NCBI RefSeq assembly: GCF_024435075.2
Contig: NZ_JAMZEG020000002.1
Span: forward strand, 124,001 to 188,000
Length of the DNA stretch: 64,000 nucleotides
Reading direction: 5' to 3'
From: Marinomonas maritima
GTDB lineage: Bacteria > Pseudomonadota > Gammaproteobacteria > Pseudomonadales > Marinomonadaceae
Position 1 is the first letter of the stretch. The number at the start of each line of letters is the position of its first letter. Both the position numbers and the translations under genes were made by a program. Below the pieces are notes generated by a model. It did no database searches, was not told where the DNA came from, and saw only the letters and a program-made list of their open reading frames with translations. Positions 53,753 through 62,473 of this stretch are shown in pieces.

Positions 53753-54143
53753 GGTTTTGTTGCCTTACAAAGTCTTTGCCGAGGTACCCCAAGTCAAGCG
53801 CATTGTCGCGATGACGCATCAAGGCGCATTTGGCATTTTACCCAATAGATTGGACTGCGTCGCCGCGTTGTCAGCGGGCATCTTGGTCTTTGAAACAGAA
53901 GGTGCAGAAGAAACTTACCTTGCGGTGGATGAGGGCGTTTTGGTGAAAACGGGTTTGGATGTCAGGGTTTCTGTACGAAATGCCATGAGTGGCATGGGTT
54001 TGGACGCCTTGCGAGCCGCGGTAGAAAAAGAATTTATGCAGCTCGACGAGCAGGAACGAACGCTGCGTTCTGTGTTGACCAAGATGGAAAGTGGTTTTAT
54101 TCAACGCTTGGTGGCGTTTAAGCCGGATACAAACGTGTTATGA
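53727..54143 (+). CDS. atpC: N-ATPase epsilon subunit
   Basis: A 138-residue epsilon subunit with the N-terminal beta-sandwich pattern (TLKVLLPYKVFAEVPQVKRI, MTHQGAFGILPNRLDC, YLAVDEGVLVK) and a C-terminal helical tail that differs from the standard regulatory helices. ATG 53727 has AAGGAGG in front. It overlaps the atpD end by 26 bases, indicating translational coupling, and the stop overlaps the atpQ start by four bases. Confidence 0.9.
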   Translation: MALTYMTLKVLLPYKVFAEVPQVKRIVAMTHQGAFGILPNRLDCVAALSAGILVFETEGAEETYLAVDEGVLVKTGLDVRVSVRNAMSGMGLDALRAAVEKEFMQLDEQERTLRSVLTKMESGFIQRLVAFKPDTNVL

Positions 54144-54505
54144 AAAACGAGAATGAACCGAACTCTACATTGAAAAAAAAACCGCCCAGCAGCGATAGCC
54201 AACAAAACTACAGCCAGCAGGTGGGCGACATGGCGTCACGCAAGCTAAAGGCGCAGCGACATGTTAATAAAACCGTGTGGTCTGGGTTAGGGATGATGGG
54301 ATTAATTGGCTGGTCTATAGCGATTCCCACGGTGCTCGGTGCAGGGCTTGGTATTTGGTTAGACGATCTTTATCCCGGTGGGCGTTCGTGGACATTGGCG
54401 CTGCTGGTCGTTGGTCTTTGTCTTGGCTGTTTTAATGCGTGGCACTGGGTCGATAAAGAAGACAAAGATATTCATCAACATGAGGATAACAATGATGCTG
54501 ATTGA
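54140..54505 (+). CDS. atpQ: N-ATPase AtpQ (AtpI-like membrane protein)
   Basis: A 121-residue protein specific to N-ATPase operons. The basic, Ser/Gln-rich N-terminus (about 50 residues) is followed by two hydrophobic segments (MMGLIGWSIAIPTVLGAGLG and LALLVVGLCLGCFNAWHW) in the manner of AtpI, and an acidic His-rich tail. Family known as AtpQ; thought to help assemble the c-ring or move Mg2+. It overlaps atpC (ATGA) and atpR. Confidence 0.86.
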   Translation: MKNENEPNSTLKKKPPSSDSQQNYSQQVGDMASRKLKAQRHVNKTVWSGLGMMGLIGWSIAIPTVLGAGLGIWLDDLYPGGRSWTLALLVVGLCLGCFNAWHWVDKEDKDIHQHEDNNDAD

Positions 54506-54848
54506 TTTTAGCGACAACCTATGGGGCGGTATTGCCTACGCAATTTTTGTGGGCGTATTGCTAGGTGTTTTTTATTTTGCAGGACTTTGGTGGACCGTAC
54601 GTCGACTAGGTTCTAGTCACTATATCGCGCCATTGTTTCTATTTAGTATGGTGTTTCGTATCAGTGTCGTCATGGTCAGCTTTTATGTCTTTTTGGGCAA
54701 TGATTGGCGAACGTTATTACTGGGCTTACTCGGGTTCTTTGTACTGCGCTTGTTTGCTACGGGTCTCATTCGTTTAAAGGACAACCCTGTTGTCATCGCT
54801 CCCGTTCTGAGCATTAACGATGAACATTCTCATGCAGGTGATCGTTAA
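54492..54848 (+). CDS. atpR: N-ATPase AtpR
   Basis: A 118-residue membrane protein found only in N-ATPase operons, with three hydrophobic segments and conserved arginines on the membrane face (WWTVRRLGSSHY, MVFRISVVMVSF, VLRLFATGLIRL). It may assist c-ring assembly by contact with the c-subunit carboxylates; this is a literature hypothesis. Either Met of the MM start is possible; GAGGA lies 6 bases before. It overlaps atpQ by 14 bases and shares one base with atpB. Confidence 0.86.
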   Translation: MMLIDFSDNLWGGIAYAIFVGVLLGVFYFAGLWWTVRRLGSSHYIAPLFLFSMVFRISVVMVSFYVFLGNDWRTLLLGLLGFFVLRLFATGLIRLKDNPVVIAPVLSINDEHSHAGDR

Positions 54849-55552
54849 TGCACCTCAGTCCGGATCAAATTATTTACTGGCAAATGGGGTTCTTTAAGCT
54901 CAATGCCACCATCGTATTTACTTGGTTGGTGATGTCAGTGCTGGTGGTGGCTTCTATCTTTATCACTCGTAAATTGTCTATCAATCTACAGAGCTCTCGC
55001 TGGCAGAATCTGTTGGAAGTGGTGGTGATCAACATCAGTAAACAGATCGAAGAAGTGGGACTAAGCCAACCTCATAAATACCTTGGTTTTTTGGGCTCGC
55101 TGTTTTTATTCATTGCGCTTTCTGCGCTTGGCACTGTGATTCCGGGGTTTGAACCACCCACAGGCTCGCTCTCTACCACGGTCGCTTTGGCTGTGTGTGT
55201 GTTGGTGGCAGTGCCGTTATTTGGTATTCAAGAGCAAGGGTTGGGTTGTTACCTTTCTTCTTATGCCAAGCCAACCATCATTATGCTGCCATTTAATATT
55301 ATCAGTGAGGTGTCGCGAACCTTGGCGCTCGCGGTGCGATTGTTTGGCAATATGATGAGCGGCGCTATGATCATCGCGATTTTGCTTACCATTACGCCAT
55401 TCTTGTTTCCTGTAGTGATGACACTACTGGGTTTGCTGACAGGCATAGTGCAAGCCTACATCTTTTTTATTCTGGCAACCGTGTACATCGCGGCGGCCAC
55501 CCGTTCCCAAAAAACAGAAGTCCAACAAGCTGAGCCTAATGCGCCCAGTTAA
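54848..55552 (+). CDS. atpB: N-ATPase a subunit
   Basis: A 234-residue Fo a subunit. It carries the essential arginine in SEVSRTLALAVRLFGNMMSG (near residue 160) and four or five hydrophobic segments, including the helix-5 region YIFFILATVYIAAA near 210. It guides cations to the c-ring. The start overlaps the atpR stop (TAATG). Confidence 0.93.
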   Translation: MHLSPDQIIYWQMGFFKLNATIVFTWLVMSVLVVASIFITRKLSINLQSSRWQNLLEVVVINISKQIEEVGLSQPHKYLGFLGSLFLFIALSALGTVIPGFEPPTGSLSTTVALAVCVLVAVPLFGIQEQGLGCYLSSYAKPTIIMLPFNIISEVSRTLALAVRLFGNMMSGAMIIAILLTITPFLFPVVMTLLGLLTGIVQAYIFFILATVYIAAATRSQKTEVQQAEPNAPS

Positions 55553-55611
55553 CTGTTATGACGATTTAACTTTAATGGCTATTTAATCTTATGAACATTT
55601 ATGGAGTGACT

Positions 55612-55893
55612 ATGGACAGCATGACGATTATTGCGGTGGTATCGATTATTACCGCGGGACTGACGATTGCCATCGGTGTTATTGGGCCGTCATTGGGGGA
55701 AGGTAAGGCTGTGGCGACCGCGTTGTCGTCATTGGCTCAGCAACCAGATGCCTCAGCAACCATTACCCGAACCTTGTTTGTGGGTTTGGCGATGATCGAA
55801 TCCACCGCGATTTATTGTTTTGTGGTGTCAATGATTTTGCTGTTTGCCAACCCTTTCTGGAATTACGGCATTGCCCAAGCGACAGGTCAATAA
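55612..55893 (+). CDS. atpE: N-ATPase c subunit
   Basis: A 93-residue c-ring subunit with two membrane helices. Helix 1 has the carboxylate Glu30 in GPSLGEGKAV; helix 2 has Glu63 followed by Ser64-Thr65 in AMIESTAIY. A carboxylate in each helix is the N-ATPase hallmark and resembles Na+-binding c-subunits; Ser/Thr next to Glu63 supports Na+ coordination. The loop has the QQPDA segment in place of RQP. ATG 55612 is preferred over 55591 because TGGAG sits 5 bases ahead. Confidence 0.93.
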   Translation: MDSMTIIAVVSIITAGLTIAIGVIGPSLGEGKAVATALSSLAQQPDASATITRTLFVGLAMIESTAIYCFVVSMILLFANPFWNYGIAQATGQ

Positions 55894-55896
55894 ATT

Positions 55897-56697
55897 ATGT
55901 TGATTGATTGGTTTACCGTCATTGCGCAACTCATCAATTTTCTTGTTCTCGTGTGGTTGCTGAAGCGTTTTTTGTACCGTCCTATTCTTGATGCGATCGA
56001 TGCACGTGAAAAACGCATTGTGGACGAGCTTGCTGATGCCGACGAAAAGAGAGCGGAAGCCGAGCAGCAGCGTGAGACATTCCAGCAAAAAAATGCAGAA
56101 TTTGATCAGCACCGTGCCGCGAAAATGAGCAAAGTGACAAAAGACGCAAAAGCCGAAAAGGCGCGTTTGCTGAATGAAGTACGTGAAGAATCGGATGCGT
56201 TACGCAGCAAACTAGAATTGGCGCTTAAAAACGAGCAGCATAGTTTGCAGGATGCACTGAGTCAGCGAGCGCGAGAAGAAGTGTTTGCGATTGCTCGGAA
56301 AGCGTTGAGTGACCTTGCTGGCACCAGTTTAGAAGCACGCATGGCCGTTATTTTTGTGCAGCGTTTAGACGCATTAAAAGACGAAGAAAAAGCCAGCTTA
56401 CAATCTGCCTTTGCAGGCTCGGATCAGCCTTTAATCGTTCATACGGCGTTTGATCTTCCAGAAGAGCAGACCGCGCTTATTAGAGCAGCACTTAAGGATA
56501 TCTTGGGAGATTCGGTAGACATTCAGTTTGCTACTGAGCCTGCGGTCGTCAGTGGTATCGAAATCAATGCTAACGGTCAGAAAATAGCGTGGAGCATTGT
56601 CGACTACCTTGCCACATTAACTAAGCGTGTGAACCAAGTGTTGCAGTCCCATGACGATAGTCGCCAGCAGGATCAAAGCAAAGAGCAAGCCTCATGA
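55897..56697 (+). CDS. atpF: N-ATPase b subunit with delta-like C-terminus
   Basis: A 266-residue peripheral-stalk protein. One N-terminal membrane helix (TVIAQLINFLVLVWLLKRFL) is followed by a long charged coiled coil (about residues 35-150). The extra ~80 residues at the end (LVIHTAFDLPEEQTALIRAA and SVDIQFATEPAVVSGIEI) look like the C-terminal part of a delta subunit. The operon has no atpH, so this tail probably replaces delta. It starts three bases after atpE and overlaps atpA. Confidence 0.9.
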   Translation: MLIDWFTVIAQLINFLVLVWLLKRFLYRPILDAIDAREKRIVDELADADEKRAEAEQQRETFQQKNAEFDQHRAAKMSKVTKDAKAEKARLLNEVREESDALRSKLELALKNEQHSLQDALSQRAREEVFAIARKALSDLAGTSLEARMAVIFVQRLDALKDEEKASLQSAFAGSDQPLIVHTAFDLPEEQTALIRAALKDILGDSVDIQFATEPAVVSGIEINANGQKIAWSIVDYLATLTKRVNQVLQSHDDSRQQDQSKEQAS

Positions 56698-58271
56698 AGT
56701 CTATGTTTGACGAATTATTCTCAGGCTTAGCTCAGGCACGACAATCTTTCGAGCCAGCATTAACGCCACGTGAAGTCGGTGTTATTACCAGCGTTGCTAC
56801 CGGTATTGCCAAAGTGTCCGGCTTGCCAGGTGTGGGCTATGAAGAACTGCTTAAGTTTCCCGGTGATATTTATGGCATAGCCTTTAACGTGGATGAAAAT
56901 GAAATTGGTGCCGTGTTGCTAGGTGACTATTGGCACTTACAGGCGGGCGATGAAGTTGAACGTCTCGGTCATGTCGTCGATGTACCCGTTGGTGAAAATT
57001 TGATCGGCCGTATCATCAACCCAATCGGTGAACCTCTGGATGGCAAAGGCAAACTAGTGGTCAGTGAACGTTTACCGGTTGAGCGACCATCGCCAGCGAT
57101 TATGGATCGTGCCGCCGTTAGCGTACCTTTGCAAACTGGCATCAAGGTCATTGATGCCTTGATTCCGGTGGGTCGAGGACAGCGAGAATTGATTCTTGGT
57201 GATCGGCAAACCGGCAAGACGGCGATTGCGCTTGATACCATATTGAATCAGCGCGGAAAGAATGTGTTGTGCGTTTATTGCGCCATTGGACAACGTGCTT
57301 CTGGTGTTGCCAAAGTTATTGCGACGTTGCGTGAACAAGGCGCGCTGGAATACACCGTGGTGGTGGTAACCGAGGGGAACGATCCACCGGGGCTTGCGTA
57401 CCTTGCGCCTTATGCGGCTACCAGTATTGCTGAGCACTTTATGGAAAAGGGCCGCGATGTACTGATTGTTTATGACGACCTGACACATCACGCACGAGCG
57501 TATCGTGAATTGTCACTCTTGTTACGTCGGCCGCCGGGTCGAGAAGCCTTCCCTGGTGATATTTTCTATATTCACTCGCGGCTTTTGGAACGGGCGACGC
57601 ACTTAAGTGCCGAGCTTGGTGGTGGTTCATTGACTGCGTTGCCGATTATCGAAACCGAAGCGCAGGATATTTCAGCGTACATTCCTACCAATCTAATCTC
57701 TATCACCGATGGGCAGATTTATCTTTCGCCTGCGTTGTTTGAACTGGGGGTTTTGCCCGCAGTTGATGTGGGAAAATCAGTGTCTCGTGTTGGCGGTAAA
57801 GCCCAAAGAGCGGCGTACCGCGGCGTGACAGTCGATCTTAAATTAGCGTATGCCCAGTTTGAGGAGTTAGAAGCCTTTGCCCGTTTTGGGGCGCGATTAG
57901 ACGATAATACGCTGAAAATTATTGAACATGGCCGACGCATTCGAGCGTGTTTGATGCAGCCTGAATTCGCTCCTGTGTCGATGGCAGAGCAAATTACTGT
58001 TTTGGTGGCACTGACGGCAGATTTGTTTGATGACATTTCTTTAGCGCACATGCCAGCGGCGGAGCAAGCGGTACGTGATGCGGCGATTAACATACCTGAT
58101 CAGCTGGTTGAACGATTAGAAAGTTCTGAAAAATTAAGCAAGGAAAATAAAGCCGTTATCCTTCAGCTTGCACGCCAAGCGCTTGATGATTTTCAGTCAG
58201 ACGTTGATTTAACAGGTTTGGATTGGACGGAGAAAGCGTCTAAGCAAACGCATTCAAGTGAGCCGTCATGA
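56694..58271 (+). CDS. atpA: N-ATPase alpha subunit
   Basis: A 525-residue F1 alpha subunit. Walker A is GDRQTGKTAIALDTI near residue 170; the alpha-specific PYAATSIAEHFMEKGRDVLI and YREL-SLLLRRPPGREAFPGD follow. The C-terminal helical domain is present, so the protein is full length. Overlaps with atpF (ATGA) and atpG (ATGA) show coupled translation. Confidence 0.94.
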   Translation: MKSMFDELFSGLAQARQSFEPALTPREVGVITSVATGIAKVSGLPGVGYEELLKFPGDIYGIAFNVDENEIGAVLLGDYWHLQAGDEVERLGHVVDVPVGENLIGRIINPIGEPLDGKGKLVVSERLPVERPSPAIMDRAAVSVPLQTGIKVIDALIPVGRGQRELILGDRQTGKTAIALDTILNQRGKNVLCVYCAIGQRASGVAKVIATLREQGALEYTVVVVTEGNDPPGLAYLAPYAATSIAEHFMEKGRDVLIVYDDLTHHARAYRELSLLLRRPPGREAFPGDIFYIHSRLLERATHLSAELGGGSLTALPIIETEAQDISAYIPTNLISITDGQIYLSPALFELGVLPAVDVGKSVSRVGGKAQRAAYRGVTVDLKLAYAQFEELEAFARFGARLDDNTLKIIEHGRRIRACLMQPEFAPVSMAEQITVLVALTADLFDDISLAHMPAAEQAVRDAAINIPDQLVERLESSEKLSKENKAVILQLARQALDDFQSDVDLTGLDWTEKASKQTHSSEPS

Positions 58272-59164
58272 CCGACAGCATCGCCAGTTTGCGCCATAAG
58301 ATCACCAGTGCTAAAGACCTTCAATCCGTCGTGCGCAGTATGAAAACCATCGCGTCCTCGAGCATTGGGCAATATGAAAAAGCGGTTCATTCGCTGGACG
58401 ATTATTACCAAACGGTGCAATTGGGGCTGGTGGCTTGTTTGTCAGCAAATACCCAATCGGCTGAGTTGGGCAGGCCTTTAGCGATCGTAAACCGATCTCA
58501 AAAAAACGTGTCAGGTGTGGGCGTGATTGTGTTTGGTTCGGATCAGGGATTGGTAGGACAATTCAATGAAGCGATGGTTGAATTTGTGGTTGAATCCTTG
58601 GCTAAGTTACCGGGTGAAAAAACCGTCTGGGCGGTTGGGGAGCGTGTACAGTCTCGCTTACTCGATACCGCACTCAAAACAGAAGACAGTTTTACCTTAC
58701 CCGGCTCAATTCATACCATTACCGCACTGGTGGGCAACATTTTGATCGAACTGGAAGCGAAGCGCGAGCAAGGTGTGATTGATCAAGTATTTCTTTTTCA
58801 TCATCGGCCCGAATCTGATTCGATTTATCGGCCAGTCTGTCAGCAACTACTGCCCTTGGACGCCGCTTGGCAGCACAATCTTGAGGGTATTCACTGGCCA
58901 ACAAACAACCTTGCGGAAGTGATGCCAAATCAAGATCAAACACGGCGTGCGTTTGTGCGTGAATACTTGTTTGTTAGTTTATTTAGAGCGTGTGCAGAGT
59001 CGCTTGCCAGCGAGAACGCCAGTCGTCTCGCTGCTATGCAGCGAGCTGAAAAGAACATCGATGAATTACAAGAAAACCTAAACCAAACGTTTCACCGTTT
59101 GCGTCAAAGTGATATTGACGAAGAGTTGTTTGATGTCTTATCAGGCTTCAACGCGCTGAATTAG
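58268..59164 (+). CDS. atpG: N-ATPase gamma subunit
   Basis: A 298-residue rotor gamma subunit. N-terminal IASLRHKITSAKDLQSVVRS and C-terminal RLAAMQRAEKNIDELQENLN are the expected central-stalk helices; the Rossmann-like middle (GVIVFGSDQGLVGQFN) fits. It ends the nine-gene operon atpDCQRBEFAG. The remainder of the F1 (delta) is absent, in line with the N-type. Confidence 0.92.
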   Translation: MTDSIASLRHKITSAKDLQSVVRSMKTIASSSIGQYEKAVHSLDDYYQTVQLGLVACLSANTQSAELGRPLAIVNRSQKNVSGVGVIVFGSDQGLVGQFNEAMVEFVVESLAKLPGEKTVWAVGERVQSRLLDTALKTEDSFTLPGSIHTITALVGNILIELEAKREQGVIDQVFLFHHRPESDSIYRPVCQQLLPLDAAWQHNLEGIHWPTNNLAEVMPNQDQTRRAFVREYLFVSLFRACAESLASENASRLAAMQRAEKNIDELQENLNQTFHRLRQSDIDEELFDVLSGFNALN

Positions 59165-59616
59165 AACCTCGATCAATACTTCCTATAAAAAAACGTATGC
59201 TTTTTTTAAAGAGAGATGTGCTTGGTAAAAGCCAATCGCTTCAACCTCATAGCGATCCATAACGCGCTAAATTTTTAAAATACGCTTAGAAACGATTTGT
59301 GTTCAATCTTAGAACTCAGTAATAAGTGCGCTCATTGTAGATTTAATGATTTAGCGCAGTGTCAGTGTGTATTTAATCTTGCATTATAAAGTGGTGTTGT
59401 ACATTTAAATTGAAAATTTGAGTATGGCAGGCTTTTAATTTAGTGGTGCTGAACTTAAGTGCTACTGATGTTTGGGTTTATTTTTCCTTTTATTTAAATT
59501 GTATTTTTTAAAATAACTGAATACGACTGTACTCATTATTTTAATGAAAGTGATTTTTTAAAAGGTGCTTTTTAAATAAAAAATAGAATCCCCCCGTTTT
59601 TTAAAGGACGTTAATA
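59165..59616. other. intergenic region upstream of the arc operon
   Basis: About 450 bases, AT-rich, without a supported gene. It should carry the arc promoter. I looked for FNR/Anr and ArgR boxes and found no convincing match; a weak AT hairpin with a T7 run near 59185-59207 could end the atp transcript. Confidence 0.5.
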
Positions 59617-61023
59617 ATGACTTTTAAATTTCCAACCGCGTATACCATTCTTTTTATTTTAATCGCATTGATCGCTGCTGGCACTTGGATTGTACCCGCT
59701 GGACAATATGACCGTGTTGAAAGTGTGGTACTAGGAAAAGAAGTGCCTGTCCCTGGTACTTATCAGCAAGTTGAAGCGAACCCCCAAGGTGTTGTTGATG
59801 TTTTCCTTGCGCCCATCGCTGGATTTTATAATCCAGACAGTTATGAGGCCGCGGCGATTGATGTGGCCTTATTTGTTCTGATTATTGGTGGTTTCTTAGG
59901 TGTGGTCACCAAAACGGGCGCGATTGATACTGGCGTTTCTCGCGCCATGGTGAAGCTGAAGGGCCATGAAAAATGGATGATACCGATTTTGATGGCGCTA
60001 TTTGCGCTGGGCGGTAGCACCTATGGCATGGCCGAAGAATCACTGGCTTTTTACGCCTTACTGATTCCAGTGATGATAGCCGCAGGGTATGATTCTGTGG
60101 TGGTGGTGGGTATTATTTTATTGGGTGCTGGTATCGGAACGCTAGGTTCAACCATTAATCCCTTTGCGACGGTTATCGCTGCTAATGCGGCAGACATTCC
60201 TTTTACTCAAGGCATTGTATTGCGATTTTTTATCCTGCTTAGCGGTTGGTTGGCTTGCGTTGTCTATGTGATGCGCTACGCCGAAAAAGTCAAAAACAAT
60301 CCTAAACTGTCTATTGTTGCTGATCATCAAGCGGATATAGAAGCGCAATTTTGTAAAAAAACTGACGTTGCCAGCGAGCTTGAGCTGACGCTTTCTCAGA
60401 AGTTGGTATTGGTTATTTTTGCCTTAACCTTTGCGGTGATGATTTGGGGTGTATCAAGTCAAGGCTGGTGGATGGCAAAAATGGGCGCGCTCTTTATTGC
60501 ATCGTCTGTGTTGGTGGGGTTTGTCACTTGGATGGGGGAAAAAACCTTTACAGAAGTCTTTATCAATGGCGCCCGTGATTTATTAGGCGTGGCCATTATT
60601 ATTGGAATTGCACGGGGTATTGTTGTTGTCATGGACGCCGGTCACATGACAGATACTATTTTGCATTTAGGTGAAGAAACCCTCAGTGGTTTATCGGCTG
60701 TCGTCTTTATCAATGCGATGTTTGGTATTGAAGTACTTATGTCGTTTTTTGTTCCTTCTTCCTCTGGTTTAGCGGTTTTAACCATGCCGATTATGGCGCC
60801 ATTGGCTGATTTTTCTGGCGTAGGCCGTGAATTGGTGGTGACGGCGTATCAGTCTGCTAATGGACTGGTGAACTTATTTAATCCTACGTTTGCTGTGGTG
60901 ATGGGCGGATTGGCCATTGCTAAGGTGCCTTACGAAAGATGGTTACGCTTTATTTGGCCGCTATTGTTGGTTCTTTGTCTCATCATTATGGGCTCTCTCA
61001 GTGTTGTCGCGCTAAGCGCATAA
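59617..61023 (+). CDS. arcD: ArcD/YfcC-type arginine-ornithine antiporter candidate
   Basis: A 468-residue inner-membrane carrier of the YfcC/DcuC-like (IT superfamily) group with about 12 hydrophobic segments. Landmarks are FKFPTAYTILFILIALIAAG at the start, GTWIVPAGQYDRV and GGSTYGMAEESLAFYALLIP near residue 130. The gene is first in an arcDABC-type cluster, so arginine import in exchange for ornithine is the best guess. YfcC relatives have varied substrates, so the antiporter role rests on context. Confidence 0.82.
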   Translation: MTFKFPTAYTILFILIALIAAGTWIVPAGQYDRVESVVLGKEVPVPGTYQQVEANPQGVVDVFLAPIAGFYNPDSYEAAAIDVALFVLIIGGFLGVVTKTGAIDTGVSRAMVKLKGHEKWMIPILMALFALGGSTYGMAEESLAFYALLIPVMIAAGYDSVVVVGIILLGAGIGTLGSTINPFATVIAANAADIPFTQGIVLRFFILLSGWLACVVYVMRYAEKVKNNPKLSIVADHQADIEAQFCKKTDVASELELTLSQKLVLVIFALTFAVMIWGVSSQGWWMAKMGALFIASSVLVGFVTWMGEKTFTEVFINGARDLLGVAIIIGIARGIVVVMDAGHMTDTILHLGEETLSGLSAVVFINAMFGIEVLMSFFVPSSSGLAVLTMPIMAPLADFSGVGRELVVTAYQSANGLVNLFNPTFAVVMGGLAIAKVPYERWLRFIWPLLLVLCLIIMGSLSVVALSA

Positions 61024-61112
61024 GCCTTGGCTTATTCGTACCTTTTTTGGCCTTGATGAATTGTTTTTGTGCTTGGCCTTAGGTTTTTTCAACCACTTTT
61101 TAGGACACGATT

Positions 61113-62354
61113 ATGATCGAATTTGGCGTTCACTCCGAAGTAGGCAAGTTACGAAAAGTTATTGTCTGCCGACCGGGTCTTGCCCATTCCCGCCTCACAC
61201 CGGCCAATGCCGCGGAGTTATTGTACGACGATGTGTTGTGGGTTCAGCAGGCGCGGACAGACCACATGGACTTCTGTATGAAAATGGAGAGTCGTGGCGT
61301 AAAAGTACTCGAATTTGGGTTGTTATTAGAACAAACCTTACGCGATAAAACGGCGCGGGCTTGGGTTCTTGATCGTCGTATTAACGAGAATCAAGTGGGT
61401 GTTGGTATGTTGAATGATTTGCGCAGTTGGCTCGATGATATGCCGGCTGAGCAATTGTCTATTTACCTTATTGGTGGTATTTCAGTTCATGATTTACCTT
61501 TCCAATCTCATGGCATGTTCGGTAACTATCTTGGGGTTGATGGTTTTGTCATTCCCCCGTTACCAAATACACAATTTACCCGAGATAACAGCAGTTGGAT
61601 TTACAACGGTGTCACAGTAAACCCTATGTATTGGCCGGCACGCCGTCCAGAAACATTATTAATTACCGCGGTATATCGCTTTCATCCTGAGTTTGCACCT
61701 GCCTTTAACAATGGCGATTTTAAAATTTGGTGGGGTGACCCAGATCAGGATCATGGTCCAGCAACCGCCGAAGGGGGCGATGTGATGGCCTGGGGCAATG
61801 GCAGTGTGTTGATCGGAATGGGCGAGCGCACGTCGCCACAAGCGGTTGGGCAAATTGCCAAACGACTCTTTGAGCAGGGTGCAGCCACTCGAGTGATTGC
61901 TTGTCAAATGCCTCGTTCTCGTTCTGCCATGCACCTTGATACCGTATTTAGCCATTGTGATCGAGATGTCGTTACGGCTTTTACCGATGTGTGTGATGAG
62001 ATTCAATGTTATAGCCTACGACCAGGCGATAACGCTGGGCAGATTGATTTTCGTAAAGAGAAGAAACACTTGTTTTCCCTCGCAGCGGAATGCTTAGGCA
62101 TTAAAAAACTCAACGTGGTGCAAACCGGCGGTGACCATTATCAAAAAGAACGCGAGCAATGGGATGACGGCAATAACGTCGTTGCACTGGAGCCCGGAGT
62201 GGTGGTTGCTTATGACCGTAATACTTATACCAATACCTTATTGCGCAAAGCGGGCGTAGAAGTGATTACGGTGAGTGGTGCAGAATTAGGCCGAGGTCGC
62301 GGCGGCGGTCATTGTATGACGTGTCCTATTTGGCGTGACCCAGTTGAATATTAG
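61113..62354 (+). CDS. arcA: arginine deiminase
   Basis: Cytosolic enzyme converting arginine to citrulline and ammonia. 413 residues, with the family start FGVHSEVGKLRKVIVCRPGL, active-site acid/amide motifs TRDNSSWIYNGVTVNPM (near 172) and AEGGDVMAWGNGSVLIGMGE (near 222), MHLDTVFSH near 273, and the C-terminal GGGHCMTCPIWRDPVEY. Cys401 is the nucleophile. Second gene of the arc cluster, 90 bp after the transporter. Confidence 0.96.
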   Translation: MIEFGVHSEVGKLRKVIVCRPGLAHSRLTPANAAELLYDDVLWVQQARTDHMDFCMKMESRGVKVLEFGLLLEQTLRDKTARAWVLDRRINENQVGVGMLNDLRSWLDDMPAEQLSIYLIGGISVHDLPFQSHGMFGNYLGVDGFVIPPLPNTQFTRDNSSWIYNGVTVNPMYWPARRPETLLITAVYRFHPEFAPAFNNGDFKIWWGDPDQDHGPATAEGGDVMAWGNGSVLIGMGERTSPQAVGQIAKRLFEQGAATRVIACQMPRSRSAMHLDTVFSHCDRDVVTAFTDVCDEIQCYSLRPGDNAGQIDFRKEKKHLFSLAAECLGIKKLNVVQTGGDHYQKEREQWDDGNNVVALEPGVVVAYDRNTYTNTLLRKAGVEVITVSGAELGRGRGGGHCMTCPIWRDPVEY

Positions 62355-62473
62355 GTCGTAACGTCAGACTTTTTAATCACTTTTTTAAATGCACCTGTTA
62401 CCAATATTACTCATTGTTATTAGCTAAATTCACATTATTTGAATTTATCTGATTCTTATTCAAGGAATTTAAA

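Noticed and set aside
55552..55897. Missing atpH considered as a sign of a damaged ATP synthase operon
   Set aside because: N-ATPase operons normally lack atpH, and AtpF here has a delta-like tail; all other frames are intact.
59165..59616. Search for FNR/Anr or ArgR boxes before the arc operon
   Set aside because: Only weak partial matches in AT-rich DNA; nothing that could be defended.
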